A stretch of 64,000 nucleotides of DNA, taken from Pyrrhosoma nymphula (lineage: Eukaryota > Arthropoda > Insecta > Odonata > Coenagrionidae). Positions 46,491-57,999 of the stretch are shown here, in pieces. The notes below the pieces were generated by a model, which saw only the letters and a program-made list of their open reading frames with translations, did not search any database and had not been told where the DNA came from. Within the stretch, counting starts at the first letter, position 1. Each line of letters opens with the position of its first letter. A program made the translations under genes and the position numbers. The stretch lies in assembly GCA_963573305.1 (NCBI GenBank), contig OY754333.1, positions 18,597,013 to 18,661,012 on the forward strand, written 5' to 3'.

Positions 46491-46550
46491 CAAGGAATAG
46501 CTGACATTTTGTTTTTCACCTTAACTCGATATACATCCCTGTATAAGTAC

Positions 46551-48556
46551 ATGGAGGTCGATAAGACGAACAACGTATTGCACTAATTGTTGTCAACGGT
46601 TACGTGTAAGCAGCTTAGATGGAATTCCTGAGTGAAGCTAGGATGAGAGCAATTGTCAAGACGAAAACGAAAATTATTGCTTGGTAAATGGGGGTATTTA
46701 CGCCAGTATTAGAAATAAAATTGTATGATTCACCAAAAAGAATAAATTCGGAAATAAAATCAAATCAAGTTTACTCCAAGCTCTCTAAAAAATCGTCTCA
46801 AAGCTTTAAGTAAGTTGAAAACATATTCTTAACCTCTTCATTAATGTGGTATTACTTTCTAAATTTTGGGGCAGCATAAAGAGGATACGTAAAAATAGTA
46901 CATTGAAGTATTAATATTATTTGGATCTTCTCTTCTCTTTTTGTTGCAACCTACAGCAAGTAGTTTAAGTGACAAGGCTGTGACTATTTGCCACGTCATA
47001 GAAAATACTTTCAGAAGCTGACATGTATATGTACAACAGTTTTATTAGTTTATTTTTTAATAAAATAAACCAATAACGGTTTAACGCTGCGAGCCTGCCT
47101 GCAATACCTGCGTGCAAAAGAAAATTGGTTGACAGCACCGCGGCAGGCCCCGTATCCAGGCTTCAATATTTCTAATTCTCTAAGTAATCGTCCATATTTC
47201 GTTAGCGCTATAGCATTTCACCCCATCAGTAAAACCAGGCATTTTTATTGCAAATAGAGCATGTTACTAGTGAATCCACTCTGGCTTACGATGCTACTTA
47301 AAGCCATGTTTTTTAATCCTCTGATGTATCTACCGGCACATTTCACGTGATTTGTCTCTTATTCAGTGAACATCTTCCTCTGAGCTTTTCGATCCTCAAT
47401 GTTGATCATTGGATTGATGCTCTACCATGGGGATTTAGTGATTACATGCTAATCAAATGGTCTTTAATTCTTTTAATTGTATGAAGCGTCATACGTCTTC
47501 GTACTCATCTGCAGTACGGTCATAGAAGTGCATTTTATATTCTTTTTAGGTTAAACATGAGATTAAATCCGTTCATTGCAGTAAAAACGTAAAAATAATA
47601 AAGTTTATCTTAAAAACCTTTGCAAAGAGGAACCAAGTATCGCGGGTGAACCGAGTGGAATGCTTGATTCTACACGCTATTAGCTGTTCATATTTTTTTC
47701 TGGGTTGCAATGATTGTGAAGCTTGCTCAAAAAAATTGTTTATATCATATTATATTGTTTCACAGATAAAATATTCTTCTCATAATGTTTTTCCAACTTG
47801 ATTTAAATGTTTTCTAATATCTCAACTATGTCGTGCACTCTAAAAGAAACATTTGGAAAAATACATCACGAGACGGAGGAAAACATTAGTTGGTTGGATT
47901 TAAGCAGTAGGTACTTGTTTTTGGAAAATTCAGCTTTTGGCCCATTGATAAATTTATTCATTTTTCCGACAAATTTTATTGGATGACTCAAATCACTGAA
48001 ATCAATAAGATAAGAATCACTATGAGAAACGTAATAAGTTGTCTGGTAAGAGCCATTCCTCAAATTTTCCTGTCATTACACGATTATTTATCTATGTATG
48101 GGTCATTGTAAAAATACGATTAAAATTGTTGACAGTTATAGTGCCAATCATTCGTATTGTATTTTTCACGCAACGTTTTTACAGCTCTGAGGGTGAAATG
48201 TGAGGTATCAGCATCTTAAGCTTAGGGAGCACTCACGGTTCGTATGTTCATAAGGCCGCAGACGAAATACGCAATAGTCGCGTAAAATAATCAATAAATT
48301 GTCTGCAGTTTACCGATCACAGAGTTATATCGAGAAATCACCCTTAAAAATCGCTCCAAATGGGTTAAGGGGCTGCCTGGTATCTCAAGACAATATCTCT
48401 TAATTGGTCCCACAAGCTCCCTGAACCTTTTGCTCGTTTTCCCTCCCTGTTTTTGCCCTGCTTTAACCCAGTTTCCCTAATACCCTCCACGTTTTGAATT
48501 TTCCCTTCCGAATACTCTAATTCGACTCTCTTCACCACCCTTCGTACTAATACATG
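46551..48556. other. AT-rich DNA, nothing recognised
   Basis: There is a small hairpin at about 47041-47078 (TTATTAGTTTATTTT with AAAATAAACCAATAA). No other feature was seen. Confidence 0.45.
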
Positions 48557-49025
48557 TACGAGGTGAGTTTTTTTTAGGTAAGTACCTTTTTGAAACAAAA
48601 AAACAAGTATACTTTCTTAACAATTTTATTTTTACATGAAAACCTCCACCTTATCTACTTTTATACATAATTTCCACTTAAGACAATTATCGGATGGAAG
48701 AACCAGCTTTTGAATCCCATCCTCATAGAAGTCTGCCGCCTGATTTGACAACCACTGCAGCACGGTCGTTTTGACCTCATCATCGTCGTCGTCATGGCTT
48801 TGACCACCCAGATGCATCTTAAATTACAAAAATAGGTCGTAGTCGTGTGGTCGCTAGATTGGTGTAACGTATGTTTCCTCGTCTGTGGCAATTTGGCTTA
48901 AAAATCATCACCTTGCCTACTATACCGCTCCAAGACACTCAACGCACTGGCAAAACGTTTGCTTTTGTGCACCTCAGTCAACATTTTCGGTACCCAGCGT
49001 GAGCAAAACATTCGATAATTTAAAC
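48557..49025 (-). pseudogene. Internally deleted mariner transposase relic
   Basis: On minus, 49022 to about 48850 reads SRWVPKMLTEVHKSKRFASA, then LERYSRQGDDF, then IATDEETYV. This is the mariner block RWVPKMLTxEHK, LERYxxEGDxFL, TGDETWV with the first catalytic Asp. It jumps directly to HDYDLFL and KMHLGGQ, then DDDDDEVKTTVLQWLSNQAA, then DFYEDGIQKLV (about 48850-48680). This is the transposase C-terminus, so roughly the middle third with the other two catalytic Asp residues is deleted. At least one stop is present. A candidate terminal inverted repeat, TACGAGGTGAGTTTTTTTTA, lies at 48557 next to TA. The opposite terminus was not identified. Confidence 0.8.
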
Positions 49026-49124
49026 TTTTGGCCACAATTTCATAGAGAATACTCTGAATACGCATTTTAAATTCTTACAAGCAAACGTAAATACGGTTGA
49101 ATGTTTCCGTAATAGCGTCTGTGG

Positions 49125-49400
49125 CTTCCTAACAGATGTAAGAGGGAGAAAAAGGAAACTTTTAGAAATACCACTGAATATTTATTGAAACTCGACCCGG
49201 TTTTCGACGTGGGTTCAAATTATCATCAGGCAAAAATGTAAAAGAAGCGCAAGCCTTATATACATGACAGGGCCAAGTGAGGGAGGGGGGGGTAAAGGGT
49301 GGGGGGTTGAAGAAATACGTTGTAAAAGTTGCCTTTTCTCCCTCTTTTGATGGAATACCACCAAGTAAACCTTGCTAAAGTAATTGCTAACAGATGTAGG
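49125..49400 (-). mobile_element. Decayed PLE-like foldback remnant
   Basis: AGAGGGAGAAAAAGGAAACT (from 49140) has an inverted partner at about 49330-49350 (complement AGAGGGAGAAAAGGCAACTT). The left side continues into a hammerhead-like motif on minus at 49195-49230. The interior includes a G-rich run at 49281-49306. It is an imperfect, possibly rearranged copy. Confidence 0.45.
49195..49230 (-). ncRNA. Hammerhead-like motif with weak stem II
   Basis: On minus: CTGATGA (49229-49223), then TAATTTGAACCCACGTC, GAAA (49205-49202), then ACCGGGTCG. Core and GAAA are intact, but stem II pairing is poor and stem III lost its self-complementarity (ACCGGG). Confidence 0.4.
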
Positions 49401-50233
49401 CACATAGCGCCCATGCGCCAAATGCCGACCGCAGCACTGCAGTGGCCGAATTTCAAAACGGCGCTGACTTAAAAACACGCTTTGTACAAAAAATATAGCA
49501 TCATTGTCGAATGTCATTTTAATTCTGCTGAAAAGATATGAATAAATGACTTTTCTTTATTCTGAATGTTGGCATTCTTCCTCCAATCTCAACTATGCAT
49601 ATTATCTGGTGAATCTTATCTCCAAGTCTGAACTTATTTGTTGTCTAACTATTATATTGCATAAAAATTTCCATTCCTAATTTGTATGCCAGGTACATTA
49701 ATATCGTGAACAGTCACTAAATGATATTACTTCACTTTCTCTGCTAATGAATGCAAAATTATTTATTTATTAACAACAAACTATAATTGCACCACGAGAG
49801 TAAATCTTGAAATTTTTAAAATATCAGCAGCAAGTGTTACTTGTAATGCTGTGATTAATGAAAATGATGAATCCTAATACATAATTGCTTATGATGTAGT
49901 CTCTTCAAGCTAGCATTGAAGCTGCAAAATATAAAGAAAATCACACGTAAATCGATGTTTAATTGAAGCCATGGGTTTCTGGAAATCTCTTTCGTGATAT
50001 TGAGAGATTAATTACATTTAAAAAAATAAAAAAATACCCATGCAAGATTAGCCTAAAAATTAATGTCTTACGTGCAGAAACAAGTTTTGCGAAAACCTCA
50101 AGAACGCCAAAAGTAATTACTATATGTAAAATTACATAATGCAGATAAAAATGTTAAACTGCAATGGAATTTGCGCAAAATGTCAATTGGAGAAAACCAA
50201 ATATATCGTTCCATGATGCAGTTAGAATTAAAT
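49401..50233. other. AT-rich DNA, nothing recognised
   Basis: No coding similarity was recognised. Confidence 0.5.
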
Positions 50234-50314
50234 GTAATTCCTAATTCATTCATTACATTAATCTACCGGTTAGAGGTAGGTTGTGATGAAAGTCAGAGAA
50301 TATTCAACGAACTC

Positions 50315-52186
50315 TTACACGTGCCGTGCCATTTCTACCTTCAGTATTTCTTTCTTAAACTCAGCATAAGTCCTACCTTTCTTCATCCCGTCCATAAAAC
50401 CGATTCTCTTCCTTCTCCTTCCCCGCTTACCCAACAACCTACCCTCTATCACGGCCTTCAGCAAACCACCGTCCCTCATTATCCCTTCCAGCCACCTACC
50501 CTGTCTTCCCCTAATCTCATCTATAAGTTTCCTCTCCTTGCCCACCATGTCAAGCACTTCCTCATTTGTCTTCCTTTCCGTCCAACGCACCTTCTCCATC
50601 CTCCTCCACACGCACATCTCGAAAGCCTTCAGCCTATTTTCGTCTTCCTTTCTCAAGGTCCACGTTTCATACAACGCCACACTCCATGTCAAGCTCTTCA
50701 CTAGCCTCTTTTTTACATCCTTACTTAAGGTCCCCGTCATCAGCTCCCTTCTATTATTGAACGCTTCCTTCGCTAGCGCTATTCTCCTCCTAATATCTTT
50801 GCTACTATGTCCTCTTTCTTCTAGCGAACTACCCAAGTAATTAAATTCTTCTACTTGTTCCAGTTTGTGACTTCCTACTCTTATCACACGCTTCGCTTTC
50901 TTTGTCCTACCGAATCTCATTACTTTTGTTTTCCTATTATTTATCTTTATTCTGTATTTCTCACACTGCTTTTCCAGTGCATCTAATAAAGTTTGAGGTC
51001 CTTTTGATGACCGACTGACCAACGCCTGGTCGTCTGCGAATCTAACCGACTTTATCCACTGGCCTCTTACTTTCATTCCCACATCTAGCTCATCCCATGC
51101 CTCTCTTACCATTTCCTCAGCATAGATGTTAAAAAGTAAAGGCGACAATGGGCACCCTTGCCGTACCCCGCGACCTATAACTGCCCACCCTGATTCACCA
51201 CCAGCTACCCTTACCTGAGCCCTATGCCCCATATATAAGTTTCGGATGAGTCTCCTATCACGCCAATCTATTCATATTTTCCCCAGTATCTATATTAGTT
51301 TCTCCCAGTTTACTCTGTCAAACGCCTTTTCGAAATCTACAAAAAAAGCGAAAACATCCTGATTATTCTCTATGTTTCTATCTATAAGTGTCCTCATTAT
51401 CGCAATCGCATCTCTGGTTCCCCTCCCCTTCCTAATCCCAAAATGGTCACCGCCTAAATAGCACTTTTCTCTGCTCTCCAACCTTCTATTTAGTATTCTA
51501 AGCAACACTTTTGCTACGTGCGAAATTAAACTGATTTTTCTATCCTCCTCGCATTCTGACGCTTTCTTCTTCTTCGGGATAGGTATTAATACTGTTTTCA
51601 CGAAATATTCTGGCCATACTCTTTCCTCGTAGATCCTGCGAATAATTTTGAAAAACGATTTTCTCCCCTTACTACCTAGATTCTTCAGTAGCTCCAAAGG
51701 TAGGTAATCGGCTCCTACGGCTTTTCTACCCTTCATCTCTCTTAATGCCCTCTCTATTTCACTCTCAAGTAACTCTGATCCGAGGTTATCCTTATCCATT
51801 GTTCCCTCATCCACTAGATCTAGGCTAAATGGTCTATTCTCGCTGTCATATAGCTCCTCTATGTATTCTCTCCATCTTTCTCGGATATCTTCCTGTTCGA
51901 TTAAAATCTTCCCTGTTTTGTCCTTAACCTTTGGTATCGTTTGACGTCTCCTACCACCCGATAACATTTTCACGTTGGCGTACAAAGCGCCCACTTCCCC
52001 CTCCTCCTGCTTCTTTTCCATTTCCTCACATTGTCCCTTCCACCAGTTTTCTTTTGCCCGATTGGTCACTCGCCTGAGTTTATTATTCAATTCCTTTAAC
52101 TTCCTCTTCCCTACGTCGGTGTTCACGTTTTTCCATATCCTTCTCTCCTCCATTTTTTTATCAGTTCTTCTGTAACCCACTGCTTC
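50315..52186 (-). pseudogene. RTE reverse transcriptase with two internal stops
   Basis: The frames 52180-51290 (296 codons) and 51232-50315 (305 codons) are in the same phase, 19 codons apart, and are separated by TAG and TGA. Motifs in order are KAVGADYLPLELLK (fingers), KTVLIPIPKKKKA, ISLISHVAKVLLRILNRRLE, FGIRKGRGTRDAI, FFVDFEKAFDRVNW (first catalytic Asp), GVRQGCPLSPLLFNIYAEEM, VRFADDQAL (second and third Asp), EFNYLGSSLEERG, RLKAFEMCVWRRMEKVRW and GRQGRWLEGIMRD. All three catalytic Asp residues are kept. Both stops are absent in the sister copy at 14-15 kb, which has CAG and GGA there. Near 52140-52195 two small shifts alter the linker to the endonuclease. Confidence 0.93.
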
Positions 52187-53026
52187 TTAACCCTCTTCTT
52201 TTGTTCCTATTGTTTTCTCTGCCGCTCCTGCGATGCCTGTTTTTATAACCTCCCATCTCTTCTCTATGGTTCCCATCCGCTTCTCTTCACCTATGTTCTT
52301 TTCTACCAGCTCTTGGTATTCCCTCCTTTTCAACCCTTTGAATGCTTCAAGGTTCCACCTCTTTATCTTCCTAGCTTTACAAAGCATTTTGATTCTAACT
52401 TTACACTTCATCATCACCAAGTTATGATCCGAGTCCGCATCTGCCCCTGGATAGCTACGAGAGTTTTTTACACAGTTCCTAAATCTCTGCCTCACCATTA
52501 TATAATCAATTTGGTATCTCCCAGTATCACCCGGCATTTTCCATGTGTACCTACGCCTGGGGTGATGTTTAAACCAAGTGTTTGTCACTTCTAATGTATT
52601 TCTTCTACAGAGTTCAACTGCCTTTTCACCGCGATCATTTCTTCTTCCTAGCCCAAACCCTCCTACTTCTAATCCGTCCCTCCCTTCCCCCACCACTGCA
52701 TTCCAGTCACCCATCACTATCAGGTTTTTCTTCCCCGGGACTTCTCTAATTATTTCTTCTACTTGCTGGTGCACCTCTTCCTCCCTATGGTTGCTCGTAG
52801 GCATGTATGCCTGGACCAGTATGAAATTCGTCGGCCGTGCTTTTATTTCTACCATTAGTATCCTGTCGATCACCTGTTCAATGTTTACCACCCTCAGTCC
52901 CAACTTTGTGTTCAGTACCATGCCTACTCTCATCTCCCCCACTATAGATCACCCTGTTGTTATCACTCCAATAGTCCCCGCTATCCTTCCATCTCACCTT
53001 GCACAATCCCAAAGCATCTCTTTTTC
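52187..53026 (-). pseudogene. RTE endonuclease (EEP fold) region, N-truncated
   Basis: The frame 52942-52187 (251 codons) carries VQAYMPTSNHREEEVHQQVE, GDWNAVVGEG, GFGLGRRNDRGEKAVELCRR, RRRYTWKMPGDTGRYQIDYI and DSDHNLVM. These are conserved endonuclease/exonuclease/phosphatase motifs of LINE endonucleases: GDWN, YTW, QIDYI and SDHxL. The enzyme nicks target DNA to start reverse transcription. Upstream, 53026-52945 continues as LGLCKVRWKDSGDYWSDNNR in another frame, so a frameshift separates it. The first part of the domain, with the QETK-type motif, is missing. Databases often label such LINE proteins by similarity to craniofacial development protein 2. Confidence 0.9.
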
Positions 53027-53038
53027 GTAATTCCTAAT

Positions 53039-56034
53039 AACGATTCTAAATATTTAGCCTCTTAATTTTACAACTACTTCAACAAAACTTTGGAATGTGC
53101 AAAAGTACGATGCAATGATTAGAACAGGGTAGGTACTTACTGAAAACCCATGGGCTATATATTGTTAGCTCTTTTCTTGAAATATTTTTTTTAGAACCAG
53201 TGCTGCCAATTGAAATTGTGGAATGATATTCAGTTTAGTTAGACGAAATAACTGAATTTTCGAAGAACTAACAACCATTTTCAGTGCTTATGAGATATTC
53301 CCATAAGTGGAAACGTATCACCTCACGTAGGCCTTAAGGGTAAAACTGAATCATTTGCATCCGTAAATAAGCATCTTTCTTTAAAAATTGATGCACAAGG
53401 GAAAATCATTAGCAAATAAAATGCTCTTGTTCAAATCTCAGAAAAAAATCGATAAATCGAATCTAATATTTCATTATGATGGCGTCATGGGTTACAGATA
53501 CCCATTTCAATGGGGTTGAATTTCACAAGTAGTATCAATGCTTTATAACATTTTCCAGGCAGATGGCATTTAATTTAATCATAAGTTTGAAATGAAACGA
53601 AAAATACACAAACGTCAGCTTCAAGTCAAGGAAAACTACGTAGAATAATTAACCATTATTAGTTTATATACTGCATTTTTATCAAGTCGCTTGAAGTTGG
53701 ACTAATATAAATGAAAAATTGATCATTTCTACCTTGCAAATCTTCCATTCATCTTTTTTCACCAATACCTGGCATCAACTTTTCATTGATGATTCTCTCA
53801 ACCTGTTTAGTCTTAATTGTTCCTCCGGGAACACAACCTGATAATAAATACGCCAAAAACAAACAAATGTTTATCGCGAAATCGAGAAAAAATGCGAAAA
53901 TTAGCATTCTTTCGACATTTCAAAAATGCCTCTGTGAAAAAAAAAACTTTTCCTATCGCTATACTTGCCTCGCACGCATCCCTCAGGACTTCCTCGTGGA
54001 TTGTCCAGCAAACCCAACACCTTCTGTCTCCTCAGTGACCATTCCAGCGCTCTCCTCTCCCTGGCAACGTCGAGACGTCCCTCGGGAAAATCCCAGGGAT
54101 ACCTTTTCCTCTCCTCCACTCCCTCACTCTGTCTCACCCCCCCCCCCCTCCATTCCAGAAAGCCCTTAAAAACCACCCCCTCTCTTCATTCCCCTTTTCA
54201 AGGAAGAGGTAATGCGAATGCAGGGAACAGGGTGAGAGGAGAGAAAGAGAGAGAGAGAAGTAGATAGAGGAGAACTCGGAATGCAAAAGAGGCGGCGAGT
54301 TTCCTGGAAGTTGGTGTTGGTCTTGGGGAAAATACACATTTGAGGTCGCCACGATGTCCAGGAAAGGGTTGAGAAGGGTGGTGAGGAATTGAGCAAAGAC
54401 GACAAGAAAGAGGGCGGGGTTGGAAACGGCGGGGGGACGACTTGGGGAGAAGATCTGGGTTTGTCCGGGAGAATGAAGGTGTCACCGGCAGATTTCGGAT
54501 TGCCTCCCGCAACGCGGAAAATAAAGGGTAACATTTAGAGTGTTCATGGAGACGGATTCGCGCTGTTTATTAGGCCCCACGGGAATGGTTTACCACAAAT
54601 TTCCTCGGACGGCGAAACTGTTATTTTTATTCACTGATGAGTCGTTAAGATACGTCTGGCAAAAGGCGCATTTAAATCTAATCGTGGTGGCCTGTTTTGC
54701 AGCTTCAACACTTGCATTGAAAGAGCGGATTCATGGGTAACTGCGCATCGAGAAGAATGGGTAGTGTGATGCACGCTCTATGTGCAGCCTTAACTATTTT
54801 TAAATGCGCGTGGCATGTCATCTGAGATATAATTCTCTGCTTTCATGATTGTGTATGATTTATTCCTAACGAAACCCTAATAAATATATGCTTTCAAATA
54901 ATAAGGAAAGATATCACAACTAATTTTTTCTTAGGCATAGTCCTGGCTCTATGAATTACTGTTTTCAATTTAACAAACATTGGGCACCTAGTGATCACCT
55001 TGCACATAGGAGTAGGACTAAATGAAGGCCAGCCAAATCAAAACAACTATTTTATTATCAAATGGCAACTCTTAACGAAGGCAATTTACCATTTTCGCAC
55101 CACATGATACTTATGAGGTGCATCATCTCGGTTTTTCAAAAGATATACGTACTGTGCTGACCAAAATCCCGAAGGGATGCAGTATGATAGGTACACTTTT
55201 ACCTACCTGGATATACCTACCTGTATTTCACTCTTTTCAGATACAAGTACGGGACAAGTACTGCATTCAAATAGAGAATTGGGTGACAGCCTATTTGAAC
55301 GTCAATAAATCGTTGGAGAAACGTTATGGTTTGGTAATGAAATAAGAGACTCGATCCTATACTAATAATTTCCGATGACAGTTATTACAGTGAAATAAAT
55401 CGGAAGAGCTTTCAGGGCAAGTATAATTTTATTGTTTTCCTTAGCCTTCAGCCACGGAATTTTCATTGAGATCTCGTGTCAAAGTCTGAATCTAAGGCGG
55501 ATACACACGTAACTTCTCTGCAGCCCATATTGTATCACTTATTTTGCCTACTTGGTTGCATTGAGAGATCTTACAGGGATGGTATCTGCCGCCAACTACC
55601 AAAATTTCTAAGCAAAAAACTCCAAAAAGGCTAAAGAATTCTTATTTTATTGTAATAATGACCTAGCATTATGCCTTCAGCAGTTGACAGTTTATTCTAT
55701 TAATTTCGTCACCTTAAACAGTCTTTTGAATCCCCTTCAAGACTGTGTTTCTTCAAGACAAGACATTTTTCTTTAAGTTTCTTCTTTCCGTCTCCCGATA
55801 GTTTCCATTCCGTCCACTGCAGCAATTTCTTCATCTCTCAACCTGCGCTCCAGTAAACACTTAATATGCTCTACTCCCGCCGCCATTATGTCCCCCTGAG
55901 CCCTTCTACTGCTCTAACTACTAATCACCCCTTACCCTTATTCCTTACTTCCTCTTCTTCTTGACAATCCAATTATACCCCTCAACCCCTCTCCGATACG
56001 AAAAAGGGATTGACTCTCCGCGCTCTCACCCTTC
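53039..56034. other. Non-coding DNA with a GC-rich patch 53.9-54.5 kb
   Basis: 53950-54520 shows strong strand-asymmetric C/T then G/A composition with a C-run at about 54138-54147. Its many overlapping frames on both strands are composition artefacts. The rest is AT-rich and featureless. Confidence 0.45.
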
Positions 56035-56095
56035 TTACATCTGCATATGAACTACCCGGCACAACAGCGTATGGCAGGGGGTGTTGGGATGAAAG
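56035..56095 (-). mobile_element. CR1-like LINE 3'-end fragment
   Basis: TACATCTGCATATGAACTAC, then TATGGCAGGGGGTGTTGGGA resembles the 3' ends at 8.6, 16.3 and 44.8 kb in the same orientation, with an internal deletion. Only about 60 bp remain. Confidence 0.5.
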
Positions 56096-57933
56096 CCTAC
56101 TGAAAAGAAGAGAATAAGGAAGGATACGGAAAGGACAAAAAATTATATAAATTTTGGCACATTTTTGTTTAGAAGTCGAGAAATGGCACTTGAGAAGAAG
56201 AAAGTATTGGGTAAATCTATCGAAAATGGTAGGAATCTCTCTTTTTGATTGCTTTTCTGTTCTCAATTCGTTCCTCATTTTATTGTGAACAGAGCACCTA
56301 ACTTCGACCTCTGTCCAAACACCCAGGAAGACTTCTAAAGGACACTGTTTTTCCTATATTTTGCCGCTTTTCACTCCCAGGTGTTGGGTATACTATCCTC
56401 CGTGTCGCCATAAACATTGTATTATCTCAATTTTAAAGTCGGTACGTCTTAAAACCAGCCTAAAAACACATTATCAGTTAGGGAGTGCCGTTGTAACGCT
56501 CGCAGGGTGATCCGTTTTGGCTGTACTACTTCGTAACTGATGGTGCATTTATAATAAATGAGGTCTAGTTCGATTCGGTAAGCGACTGCCATGATATAAA
56601 ATATGTTTTCACTGGGTAGGTATCTGGTGGTGAAAATTTCTGCGGGGTTTATTTGGCAAGTTCTAGAGAATGACCCTGAGGATATCATCTAAGTTCTTAA
56701 GTATTACAGAACATCGAGCTTTTTAATGCAATATGATTTTATTTTTGCTTGTGGATTGTAAATATGTATTTATTTCCGCGCATTGATTTTAAAATACTAG
56801 GAAAGGTATACTTAGTTGTGTTGTAAAATGACCGCAATTGTTGACGAACCCGAATCTAAAAATAATGCTACTACTAGTTTATATGGTGACTCCGGAGTGC
56901 TAGCATTTTTTAAATTCCGATTTTGTTATGAACAAAAGTAACTTATCTATATTTACCTAGATAATAGAGAAACGGTATTTATTGAATATTGGCCGATGAC
57001 AAATCAAAAATGAGTGATGAAATTTCTATTAAAATTTCAGATTTTGGCTCATCAAAATGCCCAGAGAAAATTCAAGACCTCGGTGGAAAGGGATTCTAAT
57101 TAACCACGGGTTAAACGCCTCCGGTATCGTCAGAGATTTGAGTCGGTGTATCAGCAAACGATAATGCAAGCACTTTGACTGCAGTTATATATTATAAATA
57201 AGAATGTTACCCGGCTTATTTTTTCTAGTTACCTTAGTCTAGCGTCTAGTTTCAGAGATTCTATCGGATCCGGGCACAGCCATTCCTAAAACTTTGTTGC
57301 ATTTTTCTCTGCGCCCCTGGTGGATTTCAGCAGCCCATCACATCCAACTCCGTTTTTGGGAACTCCAGATTGTGTAGTTTTAATTTGTATTGCCGATTTG
57401 AAATGATATACGTCGTGTCAAAGAAAAACTCGTGTTATAGTGGTAGCAAAACTAATTACCTCTATGAAACCTTTAAATGAAAAAGTTCAATCCCTACGGA
57501 CTGGCACTGCACAGGACAGTAAGGTCTCCGTTTTTAACTACCAATGTTCCTAAGAAAACCTTCATTGCCAACTTCAATATGGTCAATCCACTATTCACGT
57601 CAACTTTCTAGATTTCTATTTCTCTTAATACAATTGCTTAGATTAGATTCTGCGATGGGTTTCGAGTAGTATTACTGCATTTTGATCCAGCTTTATTTGC
57701 ATAATAAATACTGTCATGAAACGTGCTGTTGACATTTTCTCGCCCTCTCAAGTTGAATGTAACTTTGTTGGCAGCGTTTCTATGTGCTTTCCTCTCCTAT
57801 CCGCTTCTTTGCCAATCCCTTCCAACCGAGCCTTTCCCTTCTTTACGACGCGGTTGCCAGGGGCGCAGGCCACCATGTTTCACTACCACTATATCTGAAT
57901 TTTTCTGGTAACCTCGACACTGGCGTGTAACCT
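56096..57933. other. Non-coding DNA, nothing recognised
   Basis: AT-rich; no gene-like signal. Confidence 0.5.
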
Positions 57934-57975
57934 ACGAGTCTCTAGTGGCCCCCACCCCAGTCCTTTCAATGCCTA
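57934..57975 (-). repeat. Short CR1/Jockey-type LINE fragment
   Basis: CGAGTCTCTAGTGGCCCCCA matches the LGWxPLETRR-coding block at 16.55 and 28.17 kb. Only about 40 bp match, so it is a minimal relic or a chance retention. Confidence 0.4.
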
Positions 57976-57999
57976 TGTTATGCTTTCTGTTCGCTCGTA

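Larger units (their letters stand above)
46207..46550. mobile_element. PLE-like foldback element H with long spacer
   Basis: The arms (46207 to about 46305 and about 46454 to 46550) share CAGGGATGTATATCGAGTTA and its complement, with several mismatches and a 3-nt indel. The spacer of about 148 bp is AT-rich. Each arm carries an intact hammerhead-like core. No TSD was found; the region left of it (about 46165-46206) may be the tail. Confidence 0.75.
50234..53038 (-). mobile_element. RTE-clade LINE with perfect 12-bp TSD
   Basis: GTAATTCCTAAT at 50234-50245 and 53027-53038 is a perfect target duplication, so the element itself is 50246-53026 (2781 bp) on minus. It ends at the left in a short ATGAATGA-type tail, as RTE LINEs do. 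It begins within the endonuclease domain, so it is 5'-truncated. It encodes an apurinic-type endonuclease region, a reverse transcriptase and an RTE C-terminal domain in essentially one frame, interrupted by stops and small frameshifts. The copy at 14 kb belongs to the same family. It is dead but recently inserted, given the intact TSD. Confidence 0.95.

Noticed and set aside
8876..46550. Foldbacks as CRISPR-like or MITE arrays
   Set aside because: Spacing is irregular, each copy has its own arm sequence, and the 12-14 bp TSDs plus one-sided tails do not fit CRISPR arrays or typical TA/8-bp MITE target duplications.
50171..53030. Plus-strand frames of 60-177 codons
   Set aside because: They lie antisense to the RTE LINE, whose minus-strand motifs are unambiguous.
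53901..54534. Overlapping frames on both strands, up to 127 codons
   Set aside because: The GC-rich, strand-asymmetric island gives long frames by chance; no domain was recognised.
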